Shown here piece by piece: positions 7,969 to 15,781 of a DNA stretch of 64,000 nt; position 1 is the stretch's first letter; each line of letters opens with the position of its first letter. The notes beneath the pieces were generated by a model. The model saw only the letters and a list, made by a program, of their open reading frames with translations, was not told the DNA's origin and ran no database searches. This DNA is from JAWLHU01 sp049325315 (GTDB taxonomy: Bacteria; Bacillota; Sulfobacillia; Symbiobacteriales; Symbiobacteriaceae), in contig JBMONB010000197.1 of the NCBI GenBank assembly GCA_049325315.1, positions 115,536 through 179,535 of the forward strand. The letters run 5' to 3'. A program made the position numbers and the translations under genes.

Positions 7969-10143
7969 TCAGGGCAGGAGGGGCGAGGGGGTGCCGGTGT
8001 GGATGATCAGCAGTTCGTGCAGCGCACGGGTGCAGGCCACGTAGAGCAGCCTGGCGTCACGCCCGCTCAGCCCGTAGGCGCCCTCCGACGCATCTGCCAC
8101 GATCACGCCGTCGAACTCGAGCCCCTTGACCAGGTAGGCCGGAATCACCGAGAGGCCGCCCCGGTAGCTGGTCTGGCGGGGGGTGATCAACTGGGGCTCG
8201 AGGCCCAGGGCTGTTAGCGATTCGTGCAGCGCCCGGCAGTGGGGCTCGGTGCGGCCGATCACCGCGATGGAGGCCATCTTGCGGGCTCGCAGGGCCGCTA
8301 CTTCGGCCGCCACGCGGGCCGGGAGTTGATCTGGCGTGGTCGCCTCGACCCGGACCGGGGCGCCGGAGCGGAAGACGGGCTTGGCCAGGGCAGCCGGGGC
8401 GCCCAGCTTGCTGATCACGGCGTTGGCGAAGGTCATGACCTCGTAGGTCGAGCGGTAGGACTGCTCCAGGGTGTAGTAGGCGGTGGGCTCCGGTTCGAAG
8501 ACCTCAATGAGCTCCTCCCAGCGGTGTATTCCCTGGTAGGCGTGAATCCCCTGGGAGAGGTCACCGAGAATCGTAAAGGAGTTGGAGCGGGTCAACTTCT
8601 TGAGAAGCTCCACCTGGAAGGGGCTGAAATCCTGCGCCTCGTCGATCACCACGTGGTCCAGCTGCCGGTCTTCCTTGTAGCCCCTCAGCTTCGCCTTCAC
8701 GTAGACCAGGGGCGCCAGGTCTTCGGGGGCGACCTCCTCCCGCTTGAAGTGGGCCAGGGAGTCCTTGACCACCCGCTCAGGAATGTCGGGGAAGCCGACG
8801 TTGGCCGGGCCCTTCTTCTTCTGGGGCTTGGCGCCCAGGATCTGCTGGTAGAGTTCCAGCGGGGTGTGGTTGGGCCAGAGCTTCACCCACTTGGCGACGG
8901 CGTTGCGGCAGAGCTTTCGCCGTTCCCGCTCGTGCATCGTGCCGGCGAACTGCATGAGGTGGTCGTCGGCCCACTTCCTGGCCCGGGCGATGCAGCGCTC
9001 CTTGCGGGCCATGAGCGGGTACGACTGGTAGGCCCCGTGGAACCACTGGCGAACGGTGGAGGCCCGGAGGGTCGCTCCCGGCCAGAGAAGCAGGTCCTGG
9101 TCGGGCACGAAGCTCGCCTCGTACTGGGCGATGGCCAGGTCGAGCACCTCCTGGAAGAGGAGGGAGCCCTTGAACCGGCCCGGGGCATCGGCGCCCTCGT
9201 CCGGGTCGTGGCCCGGGGTGAAGTGGTACTCCAGCCGGTCGGCCTGGCCGGTGGGCTGAATCTCCGGGTCGCCCAACTCCCTCAGCGCCCAGTCGGCGAA
9301 GGTGGTCTGCACGACCCCGTCGACGCCCAGTTCGGGCAGCACGTCGGAGATGTAGTCCAGGAACATCCGGTTGGGGGCGAAGATAATGATCCGGCTGGCG
9401 GCGATAGACTCCCGGAAAGTGTAGAGTAGGTAGGCCAGCCGGTGAAGCGCTACCGTCGTCTTGCCGGAACCCGCCACGCCCTGAATGATCAGCGCCCGGT
9501 CCATCGGAGCCCGGATAATGGCGTTCTGCTCGGCCTGAATGGTGGAGACGATATCCCGCAGCCGGGCGTCACGACTCTCCTGCAAGCGGTAGGAGAGGAA
9601 CTCGTCGATCACCGGCTCCGCCTCGGTGGGGGCACCCTTCACCTTGGCATCGACGATGCGCTGGAGAATCGCCTGCCTGACGCCCAGGTGGCGCTTCAGC
9701 CAGAGGGTTCCGGTGTGGACGCCGTCGGGCGACTCGAAGGAGACCTCATCGGTGGCGCCGGTGGCGGTGGTGTAGAAGAGCGAGGCCATCGGGGTTCGCC
9801 AGTCGAGAACCAGCGGGTCCGGGGATGTGGACTCCTGGACGCCGACCTTGCCAATGTAGAATCGCTCGACCGGTGCATCGGGGCCTTCCTGGAAGTCGAT
9901 GCGCCCGAAATAGGGCTCCCGCTCGGCCAGGTCCAGCCGGCGAATCCGGTCCAGCCGCATGCGCTCCAGGGCCAGTTCGGCGTGGAGCAGCGCCTCCATC
10001 GATTCGTCGACCAGTTCGGGCATGTTGAGTGGGGGCACCGCTCGCAGTTCCGCCAGCTGGGTCCGCACATCGACCAGGGTCCCTTTCAGTCTCTGCGACT
10101 CCTCCAGATAGGCGGGGTGACTCTCCACCGTCAGAGGAAACAC
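7969..10143 (-). CDS. HelD-like SF1 helicase (UvrD/Rep family)
   Basis: About 720 residues. An N-terminal coiled-coil arm (residues 1-70, rich in Leu/Arg/Glu) precedes an SF1A core. Walker A GVAGSGKT is near residue 220 and VIDEAQDFSPFQ near 500 is motif II. LEQSYRSTYE is motif IV-like and LLYVACTRA is motif VI. This layout fits HelD, the motor that releases stalled RNA polymerase, and the related helicase IV. The frame's GTG at 10141-10143 lies inside the AAGGAGGTG ribosome site, so the real start is more likely CTG 10134 or GTG 10128. It stands alone, divergent from the small gene at 10330. Confidence 0.8.
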   Translation of the reverse strand: MFPLTVESHPAYLEESQRLKGTLVDVRTQLAELRAVPPLNMPELVDESMEALLHAELALERMRLDRIRRLDLAEREPYFGRIDFQEGPDAPVERFYIGKVGVQESTSPDPLVLDWRTPMASLFYTTATGATDEVSFESPDGVHTGTLWLKRHLGVRQAILQRIVDAKVKGAPTEAEPVIDEFLSYRLQESRDARLRDIVSTIQAEQNAIIRAPMDRALIIQGVAGSGKTTVALHRLAYLLYTFRESIAASRIIIFAPNRMFLDYISDVLPELGVDGVVQTTFADWALRELGDPEIQPTGQADRLEYHFTPGHDPDEGADAPGRFKGSLLFQEVLDLAIAQYEASFVPDQDLLLWPGATLRASTVRQWFHGAYQSYPLMARKERCIARARKWADDHLMQFAGTMHERERRKLCRNAVAKWVKLWPNHTPLELYQQILGAKPQKKKGPANVGFPDIPERVVKDSLAHFKREEVAPEDLAPLVYVKAKLRGYKEDRQLDHVVIDEAQDFSPFQVELLKKLTRSNSFTILGDLSQGIHAYQGIHRWEELIEVFEPEPTAYYTLEQSYRSTYEVMTFANAVISKLGAPAALAKPVFRSGAPVRVEATTPDQLPARVAAEVAALRARKMASIAVIGRTEPHCRALHESLTALGLEPQLITPRQTSYRGGLSVIPAYLVKGLEFDGVIVADASEGAYGLSGRDARLLYVACTRALHELLIIHTGTPSPLLP

Positions 10144-10282
10144 CTCCTTGGGTATCTTCCTGTTTCAGGGCGGGAGTCACTATTATAGCACTGTGGATGA
10201 ATGAGTCAATACGAAATAGCCCCAACGTCAACGATTTTCCGCAGAAATTGGCGCGATAGTTTGGCGAATCTGGCAGTAGGAC

Positions 10283-10311
10283 TCGACGGGAGCGACGGGT
10301 CATGGTATAAT
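10283..10311 (+). promoter_or_regulatory. Sigma-A-type promoter
   Basis: -35 TCGACG (10283-10288), a 17-base spacer and a perfect -10 TATAAT (10306-10311). The predicted transcript start lies about seven bases downstream, directly at the GGAGGTGAT ribosome site (10318-10326), so the leader is extremely short. Confidence 0.65.
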
Positions 10312-10329
10312 ATGGGTGGAGGTGATCGT

Positions 10330-10485
10330 TTGAACGTCTCTTCCGTAAATCAAATGTCGAACCTATGGGCCCTGAAGAAACAGATGACGGTCCAGCAAGA
10401 CCAAATGGCCCAACTCCTCCGGTCGGCACCAAAGATCCAGAACCTCGAGCCGCATAAAGGAACCATGCTCGATGTCCGTGTATAA
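10330..10485 (+). CDS. Small protein, unknown (weak resemblance to YjfB-type motility proteins)
   Basis: A 51-residue protein beginning TTG 10330, four bases after GGAGGTGAT and behind a good promoter. It is hydrophilic and helical, with VNQMSNLWALKKQMTVQQDQMAQLLRS resembling the amphipathic helix of small YjfB-like proteins; that resemblance is weak. The frame is open upstream to 10201, but that region contains the promoter and cannot be translated from this transcript. A GC-rich hairpin follows the stop. Confidence 0.5.
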   Translation: MNVSSVNQMSNLWALKKQMTVQQDQMAQLLRSAPKIQNLEPHKGTMLDVRV

Positions 10486-10505
10486 AACAGAACTGCTAAG
10501 TAAAG

Positions 10506-10540
10506 GCCAGCCGGGCACCTCGCAGGGGGTGCCCGTTGGC
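10506..10540 (+). terminator. Probable terminator hairpin
   Basis: CGGGCACC (10512-10519) pairs with GGTGCCCG (10528-10535). The outer bases GCCA (10506-10509) and TGGC (10537-10540) extend the stem across a small internal loop. The T-run is weak (ATTGTGTG), so it is a likely rather than certain terminator. Confidence 0.5.
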
Positions 10541-10709
10541 ATTGTGTGACCGGCATCTTGAGCGGATCAGAGAGGAGTCCGAAGGAAAGTACTCCCTTGA
10601 CGACGTGGTGCGTCGGATGATTGAGGCGTACGCCGGGTCCCGGCCCCCTTTTTTTGGAACCCCGATTCTCTGCCAAAACGAGGGATTCGCGGTTCGTCGG
10701 GCGTACTAA
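10536..10709 (+). CDS. Possible small CopG/ribbon-helix-helix-like protein
   Basis: An open frame from TTG 10536 (or TTG 10542) to TAA 10707 would encode about 57 residues, including HLERIREESEGKYSLDDVVRRMIEAYA. That helix-turn-helix-like segment resembles the C-terminal part of ribbon-helix-helix DNA-binding proteins. GGGGG at 10525-10529 could serve as a ribosome site but overlaps the hairpin described above. The C-terminal half is unremarkable, and a run of seven T near 10650 could be a frameshift scar. It could equally be a gene remnant. If real, it sits just upstream of the helicase-nuclease operon and could regulate it. Confidence 0.3.
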   Translation: MALCDRHLERIREESEGKYSLDDVVRRMIEAYAGSRPPFFGTPILCQNEGFAVRRAY

Positions 10710-10739
10710 AAGGAGAGAGAAAAAGGTCGGAGGTGCTCC

Positions 10740-12737
10740 ATGCCGACGACGATGATCGTGGGAGCCACGGGGTCTGGCAAGACAGAGGCGCTCAGGCGGC
10801 GCTACTACGAGTGGGTCAAGGGCGGGGTCCGGACCGACCAGGTCCTGGTGCTGACCGCCGGGGCGGCTCACACCTCGCGCTGGCGGCGGGAGATCGATCT
10901 GCCCGCCCACGGCCCCGTTGAGGCCCACTCTTTCTTCGGCTTCATTCAGCGGGAACTGAACCTCTTCTGGGCGCCGGTCCAGGCGGCGGTCCCCCCGCTT
11001 CGCCATTGGGTCCGCCCGGAGTTCCTCAACGTGGAGATCGCCCACCACCTTATGCGGGGGCTGGTGGAGCCGCTGGAGTTGCTCTTCAGTTCCGTGGTGA
11101 AGGCCTCGCCTCAGCGCATCGCCATTCAGATCGCCTCGAACCTCTCCACCGTCGGCTCTGCCACGGGCCTCTCGCCCGAGGAGATGGTCCGGCGTCTGGC
11201 AGCCGCGGACCGAGGCGAGAAGGGGCCGGCCTATGACTCGGTCCAGCGGCTGATTGAGGTCTACCGGGAGCGCTGCCTGAACGCCGGCGTGCTCGACTAC
11301 GGGCTGGCGCTCCACCTCTTCACCGGGGTGCTGATGCAGCACGGGCCGTACATGGACCACCTGCGGAACCGCTACCGCTGCCTGCTGGTCGACGACCTCG
11401 ACGAGTCGGTCCCGGCCGAGCAGGACTTCCTGGCGGCGCTCTCCGGCCAGATGGAGCAGACGGTTTACGCCTTCAACCCCGGCGGCGGACACACCGTCTT
11501 CATGGGGGCCGACCCGGTAAACGCCTACACCCGGTTCAAGGAGGGCGCCACCATGGTGGAGCTGCCCGGCTCGCACACCTGCACGCCGGAGCTGTTCGCC
11601 TTCGGCGAAGCGCTGGCCCAGCGGGTGACGGGGGCACGGCCTGAGCGCCGCTTCACCGATGTGGTGGAGGAGCGGATCGCCACCGACCTGCGGGGCGACA
11701 TGGTGCAGGCGGTGGTGGAGCGGGTACTGGCCCTGGTAGACCGCGGGGTCCCGCCGGGGGAAATCGCCGTGATCTCCCCCCATGTAGACAAGGCGCTAGA
11801 GGTGACCGCCCGCCGCGCCTTCGCCGCCCGCCCCCGCCCGGTGGCGGTGCAGAACCTCTCCTTCTCCCGCCGCCTGGTCGATGAGCCCTACGCCCGGGCG
11901 ACTATCACCCTGGCGGGCCTGGTGCACCCGCAGTGGCGGATTCCGCGGGAGTCGGCGGGCTTTATTGCCAACGCCATGCAGCTTCTGCTGAAGCTCGACC
12001 CGGTGCGGGCCTCGGTGCTGGGGAACGCGATCTGGCGGGCAGACGGCGAACTCCCCGACCTGGACCAGCTCGGCCTGCGCCGCCGCATTGGCTTCGAGCG
12101 GGCGGAGGCCTATGACTACCTGCGCTCCTGGGTGGCGGAGGCCCGGCAGCGGGAGTGGGAGACCGACGGATTCGCCCAGGCGGTGATTATTGAGGTCATG
12201 GCCCCGCTGATCGGCCACCTGACCATGGAGCAGCTTCACGCCTGCCAGCAGCTTCTGCTCACCGCCACCCGCTTCCGCAAGGCGATGGAGCGATTCGGCG
12301 AGGGCGCCTACGGCCGGGAGTATATCAAGATGCTGACCGAGGGCACCGTGGCGGCGGAGCCGCTGGACGCCTACGACCCGGCCCGCGACGCCGTCACCCT
12401 GGCGACGCCCTTCGGCTTTCTCTCCAGCCGGCTGACCGCCCAGGTTCAGGTCTGGGTCGACATCTCCAGCGACGCCTGGTACCCCAACGACGCCAAGGAG
12501 CTGGCCAACCCGCACGTGCTCTCCCGCCACTGGGAAGAGGGCAGCCGCTGGACCGACAGCCGCGCCACCCGCCTGCGTGAGGCCAACGCCGCCCGCACCG
12601 CCCGGGCACTGGTCCGGCGCTGCACGGGCCGGCTGATTCTGGCCGAGTGCTCGCTCTCCCCCTGGGGGCAGGAGCAGGAGGGCCGCCTCGCCGCGGCCTT
12701 CGCCGACCTGGTGGTAGAAAGGGGGCGCCGCCCGTGA
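10740..12737 (+). CDS. UvrD-like SF1 helicase/ATPase, divergent (AddB-like)
   Basis: 665 residues. Walker A GATGSGKT at residues 8-15 lies at the very N-terminus, as in AddB and UvrD-type proteins. RCLLVDDLDES near 220 is a motif II counterpart with DD-x-x-E instead of DExx. VFMGADPVNAYTRFK near 257 resembles motif III (GDxxQSIY in UvrD). The C-terminal half is poorly conserved and lacks a clear motif VI, so this subunit may be a structural or inactivated motor like AddB. RBS GGAGGTG precedes ATG 10740. The stop overlaps the next start by four bases. It probably forms a complex with the helicase and nuclease that follow. Confidence 0.7.
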   Translation: MPTTMIVGATGSGKTEALRRRYYEWVKGGVRTDQVLVLTAGAAHTSRWRREIDLPAHGPVEAHSFFGFIQRELNLFWAPVQAAVPPLRHWVRPEFLNVEIAHHLMRGLVEPLELLFSSVVKASPQRIAIQIASNLSTVGSATGLSPEEMVRRLAAADRGEKGPAYDSVQRLIEVYRERCLNAGVLDYGLALHLFTGVLMQHGPYMDHLRNRYRCLLVDDLDESVPAEQDFLAALSGQMEQTVYAFNPGGGHTVFMGADPVNAYTRFKEGATMVELPGSHTCTPELFAFGEALAQRVTGARPERRFTDVVEERIATDLRGDMVQAVVERVLALVDRGVPPGEIAVISPHVDKALEVTARRAFAARPRPVAVQNLSFSRRLVDEPYARATITLAGLVHPQWRIPRESAGFIANAMQLLLKLDPVRASVLGNAIWRADGELPDLDQLGLRRRIGFERAEAYDYLRSWVAEARQREWETDGFAQAVIIEVMAPLIGHLTMEQLHACQQLLLTATRFRKAMERFGEGAYGREYIKMLTEGTVAAEPLDAYDPARDAVTLATPFGFLSSRLTAQVQVWVDISSDAWYPNDAKELANPHVLSRHWEEGSRWTDSRATRLREANAARTARALVRRCTGRLILAECSLSPWGQEQEGRLAAAFADLVVERGRRP

Positions 12738-14920
12738 GCTTCCGTCTGCGCCCCGACCAGGAGCACGTCGCTGCCTACCGCAAGGGCTACATGGCCGTCC
12801 CCGCCGTGCCGGGGGCCGGCAAGACCACCGTGCTGGCCTACCTGGCGGCCGACCTGATCGCCCATGGCCTGCCCGACCCCGGGCGAATTCTGATCGTCAC
12901 CTACACCAACTCCGCCGTGGGCAACTTCCGCAGCCGCATCGGCGAGTTCCTGGAGGAGCGGGGCTACCCCCGCCACCAAGGCTACGAGGTCCGCACGATC
13001 CACTCTCTCGCCCTGAACATCGTGCGGGAGCGGCCCGAGGCGATCGGCTGGTCGGAGAGCTTCACCATTATGGATGAAGCCCGACTCTCCGCCCTTCTGG
13101 AGCAGCTCACCCGCCGCTGGATCGGCCGGAACCGGGCGCTCTGGGAGTCGATGCTGAAGGGGTCGCTAAAGGGCTCCTACCGGGATCGGGCCGAGGAGCA
13201 GTGGGAGCAGCGGACCCAGGGGATTATTCGCAACCTGATTCAGGCCTTCAAGACCCGGCGAATGTCGCCCGCTACCGCCTACGACCTGACCCGCCACCTG
13301 CCCGAGGAGTCGGCCTTACGCTGGGCGGCAGAGGTCTACGGCGACTACCAGCGGGAGCTGGCGCTGGAGGGCGCCGTCGACTTCGGCGACCTGATGCTGG
13401 GGGCACAGCAGCTTCTGGCCCAGGAGACCGAACTGCTGGAGCGGCTTCGCCGCCGCTGGACCTACATCTTCGAAGATGAGGCGCAGGACTCGTACCGGCT
13501 CCAGGAGCAGGTGCTGAAGCTGCTTGCCGGGCCCGAGGGCAACCTGGTCCGGGTGGGCGATGCCAACCAGGCGATTATGGGCACCTTCACCTCCGCCGAG
13601 CCCGACCTCTTCCGCCGCTTCGCCCGGGAGCCCGGGGTCGACGTGCGCCCGCTCACCATGGCCGGCCGCTCCAGCCAGGACATTCTCGACGTGGCCAACG
13701 AGTTGGTCCGCTGGGCCTGCCATGACCACCCGGAGCGGCTCTGCCGCACGGCCCTGGAGGAGCAGGCGATCGCGGCGGTGCCCCCCGGCTTCGGCCAGAC
13801 CAACCCGGCCCCCGAGGGCTACCGCATCGTCTGCCGCAGCTACGAGAGCCACGAGCGGGAGATGCAGGAGATTGCCCGGCTGGCGGCCCGCTCGGTGGGC
13901 CGCTCCCCCGACAAGACCCTGGCGATCCTGCTGCCCACGAACGCCATGGTCACTGCGATGATCGACCTGCTGGAACAACTGGGGGTGGAGGCGAGACAAC
14001 TGGGCGGCCCCACGACGCCGGAGCGCATGCAGACCGCCACCGGCCTGATGGCCGTGCTCGACTACCTGGCGGTGCCGCACGAGGGAGAGCGGCTGCTGAA
14101 GGCGCTCAGCCACCTGATGCAGGCCGACCTGGGTGACGCCCCCTTCGCCGCCTTTCTGAGGGGCTGCCAGCCCGAAGAGCTGTTCTACCCGCTCGATGGC
14201 TCTCCGCCCTTCGAGGCGCTCTACCAGGCCTGCCCGGAGGCCCGGGGCGATATCGCCCTGCACGAGGCGCTCGAGCAAGTGGCCCGCTGGCTGCCCCAGG
14301 CGCTGCTCCCGGCAGATGAGCTGCTCGTAGTCATCGCCGCCGACATGGCGCTGCAGGGCGAGGAACTCTCCATTGCCCACTACATGGCGGTGCGGGCACG
14401 GCGGCTGCTCCAGGAGCATCCGGCCTTCGGCCTGCCCGACGCCGTGCGCGACCTGGAATCCGAGCTGGCCGCCATGGGCAAGTTCTCCGACACGCTATAC
14501 GACCGGAAGGGCTTCAAGCCGCTTCCCGGCATTATCTACGTGACCACCTGCCACTCGGCCAAGGGGCTGGAGTGGGATACCGTCTTCGTGCCCGCCCTCA
14601 CCCGGGGCGAGTATCCGTCGATGGGGCAAGACAAGATCCGCTCTGAACTCTGGTTCCTGCCCGACGACTACCTGAACCCCGAGGCCCTTGCCCTGGCGGA
14701 GTTGGATGCCGTGCAGGGCGAAGACCTGGCCATAGACGCGGTCAGCCGGGCCAAGTTCGAGATCATCAATGAGCGGCTCCGGCTGCTCTACGTGGCGATC
14801 ACCCGGGCGCGGGAGAACCTGCTGCTCTCCTGCCACCTGGAGGACCGCTGGGGCAAGCCAGCCTACCCGGCTCTCGCCTATCAGCACCTGAAGGCCGTCA
14901 TCGAACGAAAGGGGGGCTAG
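12734..14920 (+). CDS. UvrD/PcrA-type SF1 DNA helicase
   Basis: About 728 residues from GTG 12734, which overlaps the preceding stop (GTGA). FRLRPDQEHVAAY is a Q-motif, PAVPGAGKTTVLAYL is Walker A, and VTYTNSAVGNFRSRI is motif Ia. YIFEDEAQDSYRLQEQ is motif II (DEAQD), VGDANQAIMGTFTSA is motif III, and RLLYVAITRARENLLL is motif VI. All motor motifs are present, so it should be an active 3'-5' helicase of the UvrD/AddA type. Unlike AddA or RecB it carries no fused nuclease domain; the nuclease is the next gene. The intact motor and the tight operon support a three-subunit helicase-nuclease. Confidence 0.85.
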   Translation: MSFRLRPDQEHVAAYRKGYMAVPAVPGAGKTTVLAYLAADLIAHGLPDPGRILIVTYTNSAVGNFRSRIGEFLEERGYPRHQGYEVRTIHSLALNIVRERPEAIGWSESFTIMDEARLSALLEQLTRRWIGRNRALWESMLKGSLKGSYRDRAEEQWEQRTQGIIRNLIQAFKTRRMSPATAYDLTRHLPEESALRWAAEVYGDYQRELALEGAVDFGDLMLGAQQLLAQETELLERLRRRWTYIFEDEAQDSYRLQEQVLKLLAGPEGNLVRVGDANQAIMGTFTSAEPDLFRRFAREPGVDVRPLTMAGRSSQDILDVANELVRWACHDHPERLCRTALEEQAIAAVPPGFGQTNPAPEGYRIVCRSYESHEREMQEIARLAARSVGRSPDKTLAILLPTNAMVTAMIDLLEQLGVEARQLGGPTTPERMQTATGLMAVLDYLAVPHEGERLLKALSHLMQADLGDAPFAAFLRGCQPEELFYPLDGSPPFEALYQACPEARGDIALHEALEQVARWLPQALLPADELLVVIAADMALQGEELSIAHYMAVRARRLLQEHPAFGLPDAVRDLESELAAMGKFSDTLYDRKGFKPLPGIIYVTTCHSAKGLEWDTVFVPALTRGEYPSMGQDKIRSELWFLPDDYLNPEALALAELDAVQGEDLAIDAVSRAKFEIINERLRLLYVAITRARENLLLSCHLEDRWGKPAYPALAYQHLKAVIERKGG

Positions 14921-14924
14921 GTGC

Positions 14925-15737
14925 ATGCCGCTGCCACTTCAGGAGCGCCACATGAGCGCCATGTCGCTAAGCATCTACCAGAGCTGCCCGCTCCGCTTTA
15001 AGTACCGCTACCTCGACAACCTCTACCTCTCCCGTCCGGCGGCTGCCACGGAGGAGGACCGGCGGGCGATCGAGCGCGGCGATCACTTTCACCTCATGGC
15101 CCGGCGCTACTACGCCGGCCTCGACCCGGCCACCGTGGCCGACCCGGTGGAGCAGCAGCAGCTCGACCACTGGATGGGCCTGCTGCAGGGGTTCCTGCCG
15201 CGCTCCTTCGACAGGACCTTCTACCCCGAGCTGGAACTCCGGCTCAACCGGCCCGACATGCGGCTCATGGCCAAGTTCGATCTGGTGGCGGTCGACCCCG
15301 ACGGGCGGGCCACGATCTACGACTGGAAGACCGAGCGTAAGATGCCCAAGCGCTCCTACCTGGTCAAGTCGATGCAGACCCTCGTTTACCGTTACATGCT
15401 CTGCGCCGCGGGTGGCGCCTACTCGCCCCTCGGCCGCTTCCGGCCCGAACAGGTCTCCATGATCTACTGGAACCCGATTCACCCCGACCGCTGGGAGCGC
15501 TTCGACTACAGCGAGGCCCAGTACCGGCTCGACGAGGAGCACCTCCAGCGGCTGATCGCCCAGATTCTCACCACCCCGCCGGAGCGGTTCACCGCCACCC
15601 CGGAGCAGGCGGTCTGCGCCCGCTGCGAGTACCAGATGCTCTGCCATGGCCGCCGGACCGAGGAGCTGGAGAGCGAGGAGCAGGAGTGGCTCATTGATGA
15701 GGAGCTTTCCTGGGATGCCCTGCCCGACCTTCCCTGA
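14925..15737 (+). CDS. RecB/Cas4-like PD-(D/E)XK nuclease with probable 4Fe-4S cysteines
   Basis: 270 residues. The nuclease core is visible as GDHFHLMARRYY (motif with conserved His), AKFDLVAVDPDGRATIYDWKTERK (Asp ... Asp-x-Lys, metal and catalytic residues) and QTLVYRYML (QxxxY). A Cys in SIYQSCPLRFKYRY near the N-terminus and CARCEYQMLC near residue 228 give the C ... CxxCx5C layout that holds a 4Fe-4S cluster in AddB and Cas4 nucleases. ATG 14925 follows GGGGGG by eight bases and lies five bases after the helicase stop. The gene supplies the nuclease missing from the two upstream helicase-like proteins. A 10-bp terminator closes the operon. Confidence 0.85.
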   Translation: MPLPLQERHMSAMSLSIYQSCPLRFKYRYLDNLYLSRPAAATEEDRRAIERGDHFHLMARRYYAGLDPATVADPVEQQQLDHWMGLLQGFLPRSFDRTFYPELELRLNRPDMRLMAKFDLVAVDPDGRATIYDWKTERKMPKRSYLVKSMQTLVYRYMLCAAGGAYSPLGRFRPEQVSMIYWNPIHPDRWERFDYSEAQYRLDEEHLQRLIAQILTTPPERFTATPEQAVCARCEYQMLCHGRRTEELESEEQEWLIDEELSWDALPDLP

Positions 15738-15745
15738 GACAGAAA

Positions 15746-15771
15746 AAGGCCCGGCTGGCATGCCGGGCCTT
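15746..15771. terminator. Bidirectional terminator between the nuclease and chemoreceptor genes
   Basis: AAGGCCCGGC (15746-15755) and GCCGGGCCTT (15762-15771) form a perfect 10-bp stem with a six-base loop. A run of A lies on the left flank, so it should stop the minus-strand chemoreceptor transcript and also the plus-strand operon. Confidence 0.75.
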
Positions 15772-15781
15772 CCGCAACGGT

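Noticed and set aside
8224..9429. A 401-residue plus-strand open frame
   Set aside because: Antisense to the helD-like gene, with biased composition and no start signal.
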